Positions 1 to 7,286 of a DNA stretch of 11,925 nucleotides are shown piece by piece. A program made the position numbers and the translations under genes. Position 1 is the first letter of the stretch; each line of letters opens with the position of its first letter. A model generated the notes under the pieces. The model was not told the origin of the DNA and searched no databases. It saw only the letters and a list, made by a program, of their open reading frames with translations. The DNA comes from Gemmatimonadota bacterium (GTDB taxonomy: Bacteria > JAAXHH01), in assembly GCA_026713285.1 (NCBI GenBank), contig JAPOOT010000480.1:1-11925 (forward strand), given 5' to 3'.

Positions 1-186
1 ACTGACGGAAACGCACCGCGCGCGACGCTCGTCGACGCCCGGCCAGTCTCTCGCCCGCCGATCCACGGCAACCGGACCCGGCGGGAGGGTTCGCCTTCAA
101 GTCCTCTTCATCATCGATCTATTCCCTCCGAAGAGGATACGCGGTACGTTAACATCCTGATATACCCACGGTAACGGTCTCCATAC
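1..186. other. Left-edge segment without a supportable gene
   Basis: No convincing coding sequence is seen here. Two plus-strand frames are open from the edge and end at stops near 149-170, but their translations are arginine/serine/proline-rich and resemble no family I recognise. The 3' end of a gene lying to the left cannot be excluded. The right part (about 100-186) is less GC-rich than the rest and should hold the leader and promoter of purU, but I cannot pick a convincing -35/-10 pair. Confidence 0.4.
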
Positions 187-1044
187 ATGAAGGCACGCAC
201 CGTAAAGAACTTCCTGCTGGCCCTGTCCTGCCCCAAGCGTACCGGATTGATCTACACCGTGACCCGCTGGCTTGCGGAACAGGGATGTCACGTTATCGAA
301 AGCGATACGTACATCGACCCGTACAGCGAGCGGTTCTTCATGCGCGTGCATTTCGGCGGCATGGTAACCCTCGGTTCCCTGTGGAGGACCTTCGCGCCAC
401 TGGCGGAGGAACTGGAAATGCAGTGGGACCTGACGGCCGACGACACGCGGCCCCGGGCCCTGATCATGGTGTCGCGGGATCTGCACTGCCTGCTGGACCT
501 GCTGAACCGCACGCGCATGGACAAGCTTCAGCTGGATATCCCCCTGATTATCTCCAACCATACCGACGCCGGGCAACTGGCGAAGGAATCGGGCATCGAC
601 TTTCTGCACCTGCCGATTTCGCTCGAGAACAAGGCGGAGCAGGAGGAGCGGCTGATCGACGAGATCGAGGAGAACAACATCGATTTCGTCGTGCTGGCCA
701 GGTACATGCGGATCATCGGCCCCGAGGTGTGCGACAGGATGTTGGGGCGCATCATCAACATTCACCATTCGTTCCTGCCCGGTTTCAAGGGCGCCCGGCC
801 CTACCACCAGGCTCACCGGCGCGGCGTAAAGCTGATCGGCGCGACCGCCCACTACGTGACGGCGGACCTCGATGAGGGCCCGATCATCGAGCAGGATGTG
901 GAAGCCGTGACCCATCGCATGTCGCCGGCGGAACTGACGGCGGTTGGACACGATATCGAACGGATCGTCCTGGCGCGGGCCGTACACTACCATATCCAGC
1001 GGCGCGTATTGATCAACGGACGCCGTACCGTCGTGTTTCGGTAA
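187..1044 (+). CDS. purU: Formyltetrahydrofolate deformylase PurU
   Basis: This cytoplasmic enzyme hydrolyses 10-formyltetrahydrofolate to formate and tetrahydrofolate. It balances folate one-carbon pools and can supply formate for purine synthesis. The 285-residue product matches the usual family length. Residues about 8-85 form an N-terminal ACT domain (LALSCPKRTGLIYTVTRWLA, then the ESDTYIDP stretch). Residues about 90-285 form the formyltransferase-fold domain. The catalytic triad of the family is visible: N191 and H193 in the IINIHHSFLPGFKGARPY segment, and D229 in the TADLDEGPIIEQ segment. The ATG at 187 is chosen because the ACT domain begins a few residues later, although the ribosome-binding site is weak. 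The gene converges on korB across a repeat-filled spacer and no obvious intrinsic terminator follows it. GART-type PurN is excluded by the N-terminal ACT domain. Confidence 0.95.
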   Translation: MKARTVKNFLLALSCPKRTGLIYTVTRWLAEQGCHVIESDTYIDPYSERFFMRVHFGGMVTLGSLWRTFAPLAEELEMQWDLTADDTRPRALIMVSRDLHCLLDLLNRTRMDKLQLDIPLIISNHTDAGQLAKESGIDFLHLPISLENKAEQEERLIDEIEENNIDFVVLARYMRIIGPEVCDRMLGRIINIHHSFLPGFKGARPYHQAHRRGVKLIGATAHYVTADLDEGPIIEQDVEAVTHRMSPAELTAVGHDIERIVLARAVHYHIQRRVLINGRRTVVFR

Positions 1045-1060
1045 GGATTTAGGTGTAAAA

Positions 1061-1145
1061 GCGGCCCGGACCGGGTGGAACGGGCGTCGTTGCGAATGTG
1101 GGATTAAAGGCGGCCCGGACCGGGTGGAACGGGCGTCGTCGCGAA
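1061..1145 (+). repeat. 49-bp tandem duplication downstream of purU
   Basis: A 36-base block at 1061-1096 recurs at 1110-1145 with a single T/C difference (1091 versus 1140), giving a period of 49. Similarity continues weakly on both sides (TAAAR before, a GGGA-containing stretch after). Each copy contains CCCGGACCGGG, a short self-complementary element, but there is no T-tract, so this is not a standard terminator. It lies wholly between the purU stop and the end of korB. Confidence 0.85.
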
Positions 1146-1253
1146 AGCGGGAAGATCGGGAAGGACCGGGCGGACCGGGAACGCTGGGCGGACTGCGAAG
1201 GACCTGACGGGCCGGGAAGGACCGGGCGGGCCGGAAACGCGGGAAGGACCCGC
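1146..1253 (+). repeat. Degenerate G-rich array of about 9-base units
   Basis: GGG triplets recur at 1149, 1158, 1168, 1177 and 1186, spaced 9, 10, 9 and 9 bases. They return at 1214, 1224 and 1241 in a looser part. Typical units are CCGGGCGGA, CTGGGCGGA and CCGGGAAGG. The array fills the gap between the convergent purU and korB and reaches to a few bases from the korB stop codon. The same kind of nonamer is found inside the glycosyltransferase gene at the right end of the window. I see no coding function here. Confidence 0.75.
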
Positions 1254-1257
1254 GGAC

Positions 1258-2205
1258 TCAGGCGTACTGGTCCATCAGGGCGTCTATGGTCGCCTGCTCG
1301 TCCCCATAGGCCTTGGTGTATACGTCCTGCAGCTTGTCGGTATAGGTGCGGTATTCTTCCTGGAAGAACACGCCGCTGTGGAAAACCCCGTCGCCCACCT
1401 CTTCCATGGCCATGTCGATCGCCTTGATCCGGTCGCCGGTGTCCCAGCCGTCCGGCAAAGGCATGAAGGACTCTTTCCAGGGATCGTAGGTGTTGTAGAA
1501 GGTGGGGCAGGGACTCATCGCGTGGACGAAGGCGAATCCGGGGTGGTCGAGTCCCCGGCCGATGGTTTTCGCCATTTCCGTCGCCTGGCTCGAGAACGTG
1601 CGCGCGACGAAACTGCAACCGTAGACGATCACCATGGCCAGGATGTTCAACTGGCCTTCCAGCACCCCTTCGTAAGGCGCCATCTTGGGCATGGAAACGC
1701 TTCGGCGCAACGCCTGCATCCCCGTGGGCGTGCTCGGTGACGGCTGGCCCTTGGTCAGTCCGTAAACCTGGTTGTCCATGACGATGTAGGTGATGTCCTG
1801 GTTGCGGCGCACGGCATGGGGCACGTGACCGCCGCCGATGGCAAACCCGTCGCCGTCGCCGCCTACGGCGATGACCGTCAGATCGGGATTGGCCGCCTTG
1901 ACGCCCTGGGCGGCGGGCAGCGCCCGTCCGTGCACCACGTGCAGACCGTAGGCGTTGACGAATTCGGGGAGACGGCCGGAACAGCCGATCCCGGATACGA
2001 TGACCACGTCCTTCGGATCCAGGTTCCGTTCAGCGAGTGCGCGCTGCAGCGCCGCTAGCACACCGAAGTCTCCGCAGCCGGGGCACCACGTGGGCTTTAC
2101 TTCGCTCCGGTAGTCCTTGAGCTTACGCTTGACAACCCGGCCGTCCTCACCGGTCCGTTCCGTCGTCCCGGTTTTTGCGGCGTCGACCGTACGGACTTCA
2201 GCCAT
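1258..2205 (-). CDS. korB: 2-oxoacid:ferredoxin oxidoreductase, beta subunit (KorB-like)
   Basis: This is the thiamine-diphosphate and Fe-S subunit of a 2-oxoacid:ferredoxin oxidoreductase. With KorA it decarboxylates a 2-oxoacid with CoA to an acyl-CoA and passes electrons through one [4Fe-4S] cluster to ferredoxin. The 315-residue product has the four expected cluster ligands: C41 and C44 (WCPGCGD), C75 (SGIGCSGRLP) and C197 (YGCSF). The thiamine-diphosphate/metal site is GGDGDGFAIGGGH (115-127) followed by MDNQVYGLTKGQPSPST (143-159). The ATG overlaps the korA stop in ATGGCTGA, and an AAGGAG Shine-Dalgarno lies just upstream inside korA, so the pair is translationally coupled. Substrate choice (2-oxoglutarate versus pyruvate or branched 2-oxoacids) cannot be read from the sequence; the two-subunit form resembles KorAB of mycobacteria and OFOR of archaea. 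Confidence 0.93.
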   Translation of the reverse strand: MAEVRTVDAAKTGTTERTGEDGRVVKRKLKDYRSEVKPTWCPGCGDFGVLAALQRALAERNLDPKDVVIVSGIGCSGRLPEFVNAYGLHVVHGRALPAAQGVKAANPDLTVIAVGGDGDGFAIGGGHVPHAVRRNQDITYIVMDNQVYGLTKGQPSPSTPTGMQALRRSVSMPKMAPYEGVLEGQLNILAMVIVYGCSFVARTFSSQATEMAKTIGRGLDHPGFAFVHAMSPCPTFYNTYDPWKESFMPLPDGWDTGDRIKAIDMAMEEVGDGVFHSGVFFQEEYRTYTDKLQDVYTKAYGDEQATIDALMDQYA

Positions 2206-3934
2206 ACTGCAGCACTCCTTCGATGTATTCCTCGATGTCGCCCGCCTTGAAGGGCAGTCCCGTAATGATGTTGAACCGCTTCAGGGAAACGGCCAGGCGT
2301 CCCTGCAGGTAGTTTGCGAACTGCCCGCTGGCGTTCAGCTCGACTACCGAGACTACCGGGATGGATTCGATGAAGGCGCGCGCTTCTTTTTCCGGCAGGG
2401 GTTGCAACATCTTGAATATCAGTGCGGCGACCTTGTACCCCTTCGCCAGGGTCCGGTCCAGCGCTTCCAGTATGGGGCCTTCCGACGATCCCCAGCCGAT
2501 CAGCCCGAGCTGGGCGTCCTCCGCGCCGTACCGCTGCACGAACCCGGGCTCGTTCACCGCGGATTCGATTTTCTGATGCCGTTTTTCAGTCATCCGGATA
2601 TGGGCTTCCGGCGAGTAGTCGATATGGGCGTGCTCGTCGTGCTCCAGGCCCGTCGCCACGTAGTGCTGTCCGTGGCGGCCCGGCAACGGCATGGGGGAAA
2701 CGTAGTCGTCGGTCATCTCGTACCGGTCGAATTCCTCGGGAGAAACACTGCCGTTTACGTCGGGCTTTTTCCGTTCGACGATCTCGATCCGGCTGAGATC
2801 GGGACGGGACATGACCTGCGCGCGCTGCGAGAGATGCTGGTCGCTGAGCATGATGACCGGCGTCTGGTATTTCTCGGCGAGATTGAAGGCCTTGACCGCC
2901 GTGTAGAAACAGTCCTCGGTATTGGTGGCCGCGATCACGATGCGCGGCGCTTCGCCGTGGGCTCCGTGAATGGCCAGATTCAGGTCCGACTGTTCGGTCT
3001 TGGTGGGCATGCCGGTGCTCGGCCCGCCGCGCTGGACGTCCACGACCACCAGCGGGATCTCCTCCATGGTCGCCAGGCCAAGGGCCTCGACCATGAGGGA
3101 CAGTCCCGGTCCCGCGGTGGCGGTCATTACCTTCGCGCCGGTGAAGGAAGCCCCGATGGACGCGGTGATGGCCGCGATCTCGTCTTCGGTCTGCATCAGG
3201 ACGCCGCCCACCCTGGGCATCGCTTTCGCGAGCGTCTCCATCACGTCGCTGGCCGGTGTAATGGGATACCCGGCGTAGTACCGGCAACCGGCGGCCAGAG
3301 CGCCCATGCAGAGCGCGTCGTTCCCCGTCATGATCAGCTGGGCGTGGCCGTTCCTCTGGTTTACCGGGACACTGAGCCCCAGATCGATATCGTTGTCGGC
3401 GACGTAGATGTAGGCCTGCTTCAGGGCGTTGATATTCGACTCGAGAAACTCCTTGCGCCGGCCCCATCGACTTTCGGACACCATCTGCTTCGCGGCGTCG
3501 AAAGGAATGCCCAGGAACGTGGTCAGGATCCCGAAGGCCAGGACGTTCTTGGACTTCATCGTCTTGATGACGGTTTTCGTGATCTTCTGGAGCGGGACGG
3601 CGATCTGGGTCAGCGCCAGGCTATCGTCCGCCTCGCATTCATCGGGATCGAATATCACGACGCCGCTGGGTTTCACCTCGCCCACGTGGATGTCGTAGTT
3701 CTCCTGGTTCCAGACCATCAGGATATCGAGGGCGTCGCCCGGCGAGCGGACGGGGGTATCCTGCACCCTGACCTGCGTCATGGATGCGCCGCCCTTGATC
3801 TCGGCCGGGAGGTTCTTGAATGTGTAGATGTGCAGACCCGACCGGGCCAGCGCTTCAGCCAGCACGTCGCCCACGGTAAGCACGCCTTCACCGTTCTCTC
3901 CGGCTATGCGAATGGTAAGGTCCAGTTGATCCAT
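2198..3934 (-). CDS. korA: 2-oxoacid:ferredoxin oxidoreductase, fused gamma-alpha subunit (KorA-like)
   Basis: This subunit pairs with KorB to form a two-subunit 2-oxoacid:ferredoxin oxidoreductase. The 578-residue protein is a natural fusion. Residues about 5-190 are the gamma-type domain (IRIAGENGEGV, then NLPAEIKGGASMTQVRV). Residues about 200-385 are the pyrimidine-binding alpha domain, with the family signature YPITPASD at 223-230, QTEDE near 248-252 and QRGGPSTGMPTKTEQSD at 301-317. Residues about 470-578 form the C-terminal transketolase-like domain. I chose the ATG at 3934 because GAAGGG sits 6 bases upstream and because the strong promoter places the transcript start near 3978. A GTG at 3973 would add 13 poorly conserved residues and sit almost at that start. 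No ferredoxin or delta-subunit gene is adjacent, so the electron acceptor must be encoded elsewhere. Confidence 0.93.
   Translation of the reverse strand: MDQLDLTIRIAGENGEGVLTVGDVLAEALARSGLHIYTFKNLPAEIKGGASMTQVRVQDTPVRSPGDALDILMVWNQENYDIHVGEVKPSGVVIFDPDECEADDSLALTQIAVPLQKITKTVIKTMKSKNVLAFGILTTFLGIPFDAAKQMVSESRWGRRKEFLESNINALKQAYIYVADNDIDLGLSVPVNQRNGHAQLIMTGNDALCMGALAAGCRYYAGYPITPASDVMETLAKAMPRVGGVLMQTEDEIAAITASIGASFTGAKVMTATAGPGLSLMVEALGLATMEEIPLVVVDVQRGGPSTGMPTKTEQSDLNLAIHGAHGEAPRIVIAATNTEDCFYTAVKAFNLAEKYQTPVIMLSDQHLSQRAQVMSRPDLSRIEIVERKKPDVNGSVSPEEFDRYEMTDDYVSPMPLPGRHGQHYVATGLEHDEHAHIDYSPEAHIRMTEKRHQKIESAVNEPGFVQRYGAEDAQLGLIGWGSSEGPILEALDRTLAKGYKVAALIFKMLQPLPEKEARAFIESIPVVSVVELNASGQFANYLQGRLAVSLKRFNIITGLPFKAGDIEEYIEGVLQYG
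2215..2220 (-). promoter_or_regulatory. Shine-Dalgarno of korB (inside korA)
   Basis: AAGGAG on the minus strand lies 9 bases before the korB ATG and within the last codons of korA. It fixes the korB start and supports translational coupling of the two subunits. Confidence 0.8.
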
Positions 3935-3940
3935 GAAATA

Positions 3941-3946
3941 CCCTTC
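3941..3946 (-). promoter_or_regulatory. Shine-Dalgarno of korA
   Basis: GAAGGG on the minus strand sits 6 bases upstream of the ATG at 3934. It decides for this start over the in-frame GTG at 3973, which has no comparable site. Confidence 0.7.
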
Positions 3947-3984
3947 TCGACCGCCCGGTTGGATTAATTCCACAAAATCATTAG

Positions 3985-4014
3985 ATTATATGGGTTTAGA
4001 TACCCGAATGTCAA
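3985..4014 (-). promoter_or_regulatory. Consensus sigma70-type promoter of korAB
   Basis: On the minus strand a perfect TTGACA (4014-4009) and a perfect TATAAT (3990-3985) are separated by 18 bases, within a conspicuous AT-rich island in otherwise GC-rich sequence. Transcription should begin near 3978, leaving a leader of about 44 bases before the korA ATG. The spacer contains an inverted repeat, GGGT-ATCTAA-ACCC, which could be an operator. That last point is inference. Confidence 0.8.
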
Positions 4015-4056
4015 TTCTAATCGTCACGGGGCCGTAACATTTCCGATACCCTCGCA

Positions 4057-4073
4057 GGCCATGTGAAATGGCC
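4057..4073 (-). terminator. Hairpin between the membrane-protein gene and korA
   Basis: A perfect 6-base-pair stem (GGCCAT / ATGGCC) with a 5-base loop lies about a dozen bases past the stop of the upstream minus-strand gene and before the korAB promoter. There is no T-tract after it, so it would be at best a weak or factor-assisted terminator. Confidence 0.35.
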
Positions 4074-4084
4074 GACCGGAACCC

Positions 4085-6025
4085 CTACCAGCCATGGATC
4101 CGATGTCCCTGTCCCGGGAACCAGATGATATCGACGACATTGGACGCGACCAGACCCGTGCAGAATCCGACCAGCATGCCGAGGATCAGCGGCTGGACGC
4201 TTCGGAAAAGGGCGATGCCGCCGGAACGGAGCAGCAGGATCTTGACGGCCCAGGTCGCGAAGAGGGTGAACGCGCCGTTGTCTATGGCCACGCCCCGGGC
4301 GATGGTGAGCCCCACGGGGTGCAGCGGCCAACCCGGGAACTTGTACCGAAGGAAGATCAGCACCATCATGAGGAAGCCTCCCAGGAAAAACCAGGCGGTT
4401 TCCATGACCGACATCCCGGTCGGGTTCTGAATCCAGATCTTGACGCTTTCGAAGAAGTGGATATTCCCCGTGGTGAAGGCCCACTGGTCGAACTGCGAAG
4501 CGCCGACGGTCTCGTACCCGGAATGGACGGTGTACGCGGCGCCGACTACGAAAGCCAGGGCGAAAACGCCGCATAACAGCGCGAACATGCGTTTTTTGTC
4601 GTTCCAGACGCGGTCCCCCAATCGGGTGACGTGGGAAACGGATACCATGGTAAAAGTCTTCCAGTTCCGGGCGAAGGCATTGGTCAGACCAAAGGTCGTG
4701 AGGGACGATGGATCGATGCCGGACGAGCCCACGCCGCGAATGAGGAACTCGTGGGAGTTCATGGGAAGGTCGAGGGCGACCAGGCCGGTTTCCGCCACGA
4801 TCCGGGAGACGCCGACGTAAAAGACGAAGAGCAGAAACAGGAAGGGCGCCATGATGGCGAGACTCATACCGGCCATATGCAGGAAGGCCGCCATGTAGAC
4901 GACGCCCAGTATCACGCCCAGGGCGGCCGCCCGGTAGGAAAAGAACTCTTCGGAATCGTCCACGTCCGGCGCCCGTCCCAGGGCCTTTCGAACCACGTCC
5001 CACAGGTGTCGCCGGGCGATCCAGAAGCCCCAGAGGACGAAGACGATCAAGGCGCCGATCTCCTGGAGACGCACCGCGGCGTCCGGCGATGCGCCGGTTT
5101 CGAGCAGGCCGACCGCGTTCATGCCGCCGGACTCGAGAATGGCGAAGAGGTGAAAGACCCATATGCTGAACAGGATGTCCACCGGAGAGAAGAGCGCGAA
5201 GCAGAACAGGTACATGTTCACCTTGATCTTGATGGCGGGGAACAGGTGGCCGATGACGAGGTCCGTCGCGTAGGGCTGCCCGATGGGAATCACCCCGACC
5301 GGCGTAAAGTAATCGACGATGTTCCAGCCGATCACGGCCAGCGGTAGCGAGAACCCGATCCAGAAGAGCCGCCCCTGCATGAAGGCCGGCAAGAACGAGC
5401 GGCCTTCGGGTTCGTGAACGATCCGGAAGAGGACCTGGGCCAGCGGGAAACTGAGCCTTTCGTGGACGATCCACTGTTTCCGCAGAATCACCACCAGGCA
5501 GAATCCCGCGAAGAACAGGGCGATGAAGAACGTGCCCCACCAGAACAGGGGTACGATCCAGGGTCGCCACGGCAGATGGGCGTATGCGGGCAGGCCCTCA
5601 TAGAACCAGCGGATGGCATCGTCGGCGGGATCGACCAGCAGCCAGGCCGGAAGATACTGGAAGAAAACCGCTTCCCATTGATTTTCGGGTGAAGCAAAAT
5701 AGTACGGGGTGGTGATCACCCCGATGAAGTAGCTCATGAAGGCGTGGGACGGCACGGTGGACGCGATCATGCCGAAGGAAAGGATGACGAGCAGTTCCGA
5801 CGTGCTGAACGTGGAAACCGTCCGGTACTTGCGCAGCAATCCGTTCACGACGATGACGAAGAACAGAAAGGGCGCCATCAGGGACGCGGAGACATGCTCG
5901 AAATCCATGAACGTCCCGCGAACGACCCATACGTTGTAGGGGATCCACAGGCTGATGAAAACGGCCAGGACGATACCGACCAGGATCGAGCGGAGGGTCA
6001 CGCGGCGGTGGTCTTGAATTTGCAT
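4085..6025 (-). CDS. Polytopic membrane protein, DUF6785/DUF6784 type
   Basis: This 646-residue integral membrane protein has roughly a dozen or more hydrophobic segments. Clear ones lie near residues 14-35, 46-63, 77-105, 157-181, 220-238, 270-296, 323-337, 367-402, 480-500, 543-560 and 607-636. No signal peptide is separate from the first helix. Conserved-looking cytoplasmic or re-entrant motifs are ERLSFPLAQVLFRI (189-202), SRIVAETGL (407-415) and FPGWPLHPVGL (563-573). I recall this pattern from DUF6785 proteins with a C-terminal DUF6784 region, which look distantly like oligopeptide-transporter (OPT) family permeases. The substrate is unknown. The ATG at 6025 has a weak AGG 6 bases upstream. 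The gene lies on the same strand as korAB but is separated from it by that operon's own promoter, and is divergent from the hydrolase gene. The family call is moderate; transport is inference. Confidence 0.75.
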   Translation of the reverse strand: MQIQDHRRVTLRSILVGIVLAVFISLWIPYNVWVVRGTFMDFEHVSASLMAPFLFFVIVVNGLLRKYRTVSTFSTSELLVILSFGMIASTVPSHAFMSYFIGVITTPYYFASPENQWEAVFFQYLPAWLLVDPADDAIRWFYEGLPAYAHLPWRPWIVPLFWWGTFFIALFFAGFCLVVILRKQWIVHERLSFPLAQVLFRIVHEPEGRSFLPAFMQGRLFWIGFSLPLAVIGWNIVDYFTPVGVIPIGQPYATDLVIGHLFPAIKIKVNMYLFCFALFSPVDILFSIWVFHLFAILESGGMNAVGLLETGASPDAAVRLQEIGALIVFVLWGFWIARRHLWDVVRKALGRAPDVDDSEEFFSYRAAALGVILGVVYMAAFLHMAGMSLAIMAPFLFLLFVFYVGVSRIVAETGLVALDLPMNSHEFLIRGVGSSGIDPSSLTTFGLTNAFARNWKTFTMVSVSHVTRLGDRVWNDKKRMFALLCGVFALAFVVGAAYTVHSGYETVGASQFDQWAFTTGNIHFFESVKIWIQNPTGMSVMETAWFFLGGFLMMVLIFLRYKFPGWPLHPVGLTIARGVAIDNGAFTLFATWAVKILLLRSGGIALFRSVQPLILGMLVGFCTGLVASNVVDIIWFPGQGHRIHGW

Positions 6026-6053
6026 GTCGAACCTGCTGGATTTCGGCGCGTAC

Positions 6054-6072
6054 GCCCGGTGATTCGCCGGGC
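6054..6072. promoter_or_regulatory. Dyad in the divergent intergenic region
   Basis: GCCCGG and CCGGGC form a perfect 6-base-pair inverted repeat around a 7-base centre, midway between the divergent starts at 6025 and 6108. It overlaps a second short dyad (GGCG-CGTA-CGCC, 6045-6056). It could be a shared operator or simply a GC-rich coincidence. No clear -10 or -35 elements are visible for either gene. Confidence 0.3.
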
Positions 6073-6095
6073 CTGCCAGATTGGCGGCGCCTCAT

Positions 6096-6099
6096 GGAG
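6096..6099 (+). promoter_or_regulatory. Shine-Dalgarno deciding the hydrolase start
   Basis: GGAG lies 8 bases before the ATG at 6108. The in-frame TTG at 6081 has no such site, so the ATG is preferred. Confidence 0.6.
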
Positions 6100-6107
6100 A
6101 CGGACCG

Positions 6108-7286
6108 ATGCCCGGGAATGCATACGAGCCCGATACGTTGAACCGCCTTTACCGGACCGGCGGCGGCGATCCCGTGGACGACGGACGCTGCCGGTTGCGC
6201 CGGCCGCGATTCGAATCCCGCTGGAACGGCCTGTTGCTGCCGGAAGACCGGGATGTCGCCGAGAACCGCGGATTCAACTACCTCATGGTGGAGCCGGTCG
6301 GCTTGCCCGCCGGAGGCGCCGGCGAAGTCCTGGTCATATTCCACGGCCTGAACGAGGGCAGTTACGCCAGGATGCTGCCCTGGGCCGCCAGTTTCGCCCT
6401 GCGGCTCGGCATTCCCGTCATACTCTTCCCCCTGTCCTTCCACGTCGGGAGGCGTTCGAATCTATGGAGTTTGCAGGACCAGACCCGGATCGCCTCCCAT
6501 CGCGCCGCCCTGGCCGCGAACGGACGGGCGAGTCCCTTCAATGGCCGCATAAGCGATCGGTTGAGCCAGGCGCCCGTACGCTACGTGCTTGGTGGACTGC
6601 AGTCCTATTTCGACGCAGTGGACCTGGCGGACCGGATCCAGGCGGGCGGTCACGAAGGCTGCAGAGCCGGCGCGAGCGTGCGTTTCCTGGGATACTCGGC
6701 CGGCGGCTACCTTGCCCTGATCCTGTTGCTCGACGATCCCGGAGGCCGGTTTTCCAATGGCCGCGCAGCGCTCTTCGCCTCCGGCGCTCCCCTCGACGGC
6801 ATCCGGCCGGGAAGCCTGTTTATCATGGATGACGCGGCCGCGAATCGGCTATCGGCGTACCTTCAGGGACGGTCTCTTCTGCTCGACACGGTCGATGGCA
6901 GGCACCGGAAGCTGGTCGAGGCGCCTGCCCGCTGGCTTGCGGAGGTGCTGTTTCATGGCGAAGGGCTGAAAGACCGCATGGAGATCCTGCGAGACCGGTT
7001 GCTGCTGGTCGTCAACCCCGCCGACCAGGTCATATCGGCCGAAAGGGCGGCAAGTAACCTGCATCCGGCCACCGTGCTGCGACTGGACCTGGGCGTGCAC
7101 GAGTTTCCCTTTACCACGGGCGATCAGCTGCCTCTTGTATATGACCGGCGCGCGGCCGCGACCCGCACCATGATCAGGAACGTCCGGAACGCCCACCAAA
7201 TCAGCCCGGCGTACAGATCCGCCTTCGACCGTTTCATCCACGATGTATCGGCTTTCCTGTTCCCCGGCCGGCCAAAACCGGCTTGA
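6108..7286 (+). CDS. Alpha/beta-hydrolase-like protein (DUF6051-like)
   Basis: This is a predicted 392-residue cytoplasmic serine hydrolase of unknown substrate; no signal peptide or membrane segment is seen. An oxyanion-type turn, VIFHGLNEGSY (77-86), follows a first beta-strand. The nucleophile elbow is LGYSAGGY with S197 in G-x-S-x-G (195-199). A likely acid is D306 in VVNPADQVIS, and a likely catalytic histidine is H331 in LGVHEFPF. The WAASFALRLGIPVILFPLSFH stretch (92-112) recalls DUF6051 proteins, but that family assignment is from memory. The gene is divergent from the membrane-protein gene and is followed by a separate AT-rich leader, so it is probably monocistronic. An in-frame TTG at 6081 would add nine residues. 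Confidence 0.75.
   Translation: MPGNAYEPDTLNRLYRTGGGDPVDDGRCRLRRPRFESRWNGLLLPEDRDVAENRGFNYLMVEPVGLPAGGAGEVLVIFHGLNEGSYARMLPWAASFALRLGIPVILFPLSFHVGRRSNLWSLQDQTRIASHRAALAANGRASPFNGRISDRLSQAPVRYVLGGLQSYFDAVDLADRIQAGGHEGCRAGASVRFLGYSAGGYLALILLLDDPGGRFSNGRAALFASGAPLDGIRPGSLFIMDDAAANRLSAYLQGRSLLLDTVDGRHRKLVEAPARWLAEVLFHGEGLKDRMEILRDRLLLVVNPADQVISAERAASNLHPATVLRLDLGVHEFPFTTGDQLPLVYDRRAAATRTMIRNVRNAHQISPAYRSAFDRFIHDVSAFLFPGRPKPA
7267..7282 (+). terminator. Short GC hairpin at the end of the hydrolase gene
   Basis: GCCGG and CCGGC pair across a 6-base CCAAAA loop, overlapping the last codons before the TGA at 7284-7286. Only TT follows, so it is a poor intrinsic terminator and may be chance. Confidence 0.2.

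Noticed and set aside
97..993. A long minus-strand open frame opposite purU
   Set aside because: It is the shadow of purU; no family features and no sensible start.
1061..1253. A CRISPR array between purU and korB
   Set aside because: There are only two long repeat copies with no spacer-like unique sequence of constant length, and the rest is a short degenerate nonamer array. No cas genes are present.
1049..1618. A minus-strand open frame running through the repeats into korB
   Set aside because: It is out of frame with korB, which is supported by Fe-S and thiamine-diphosphate motifs. The part over the array is open only because the repeat has a period near 9.
2117..3967. A 616-codon open frame on the plus strand opposite korA
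   Set aside because: It mirrors korA, which has clear family motifs. Its translation is rich in Arg, Gly and His with no recognisable domain, as expected for the antisense of GC-rich coding DNA.
3935..3973. Extended korA start at GTG 3973
   Set aside because: It lies at about the predicted transcript start and lacks a Shine-Dalgarno, while ATG 3934 has GAAGGG at good spacing and matches the family N-terminus.
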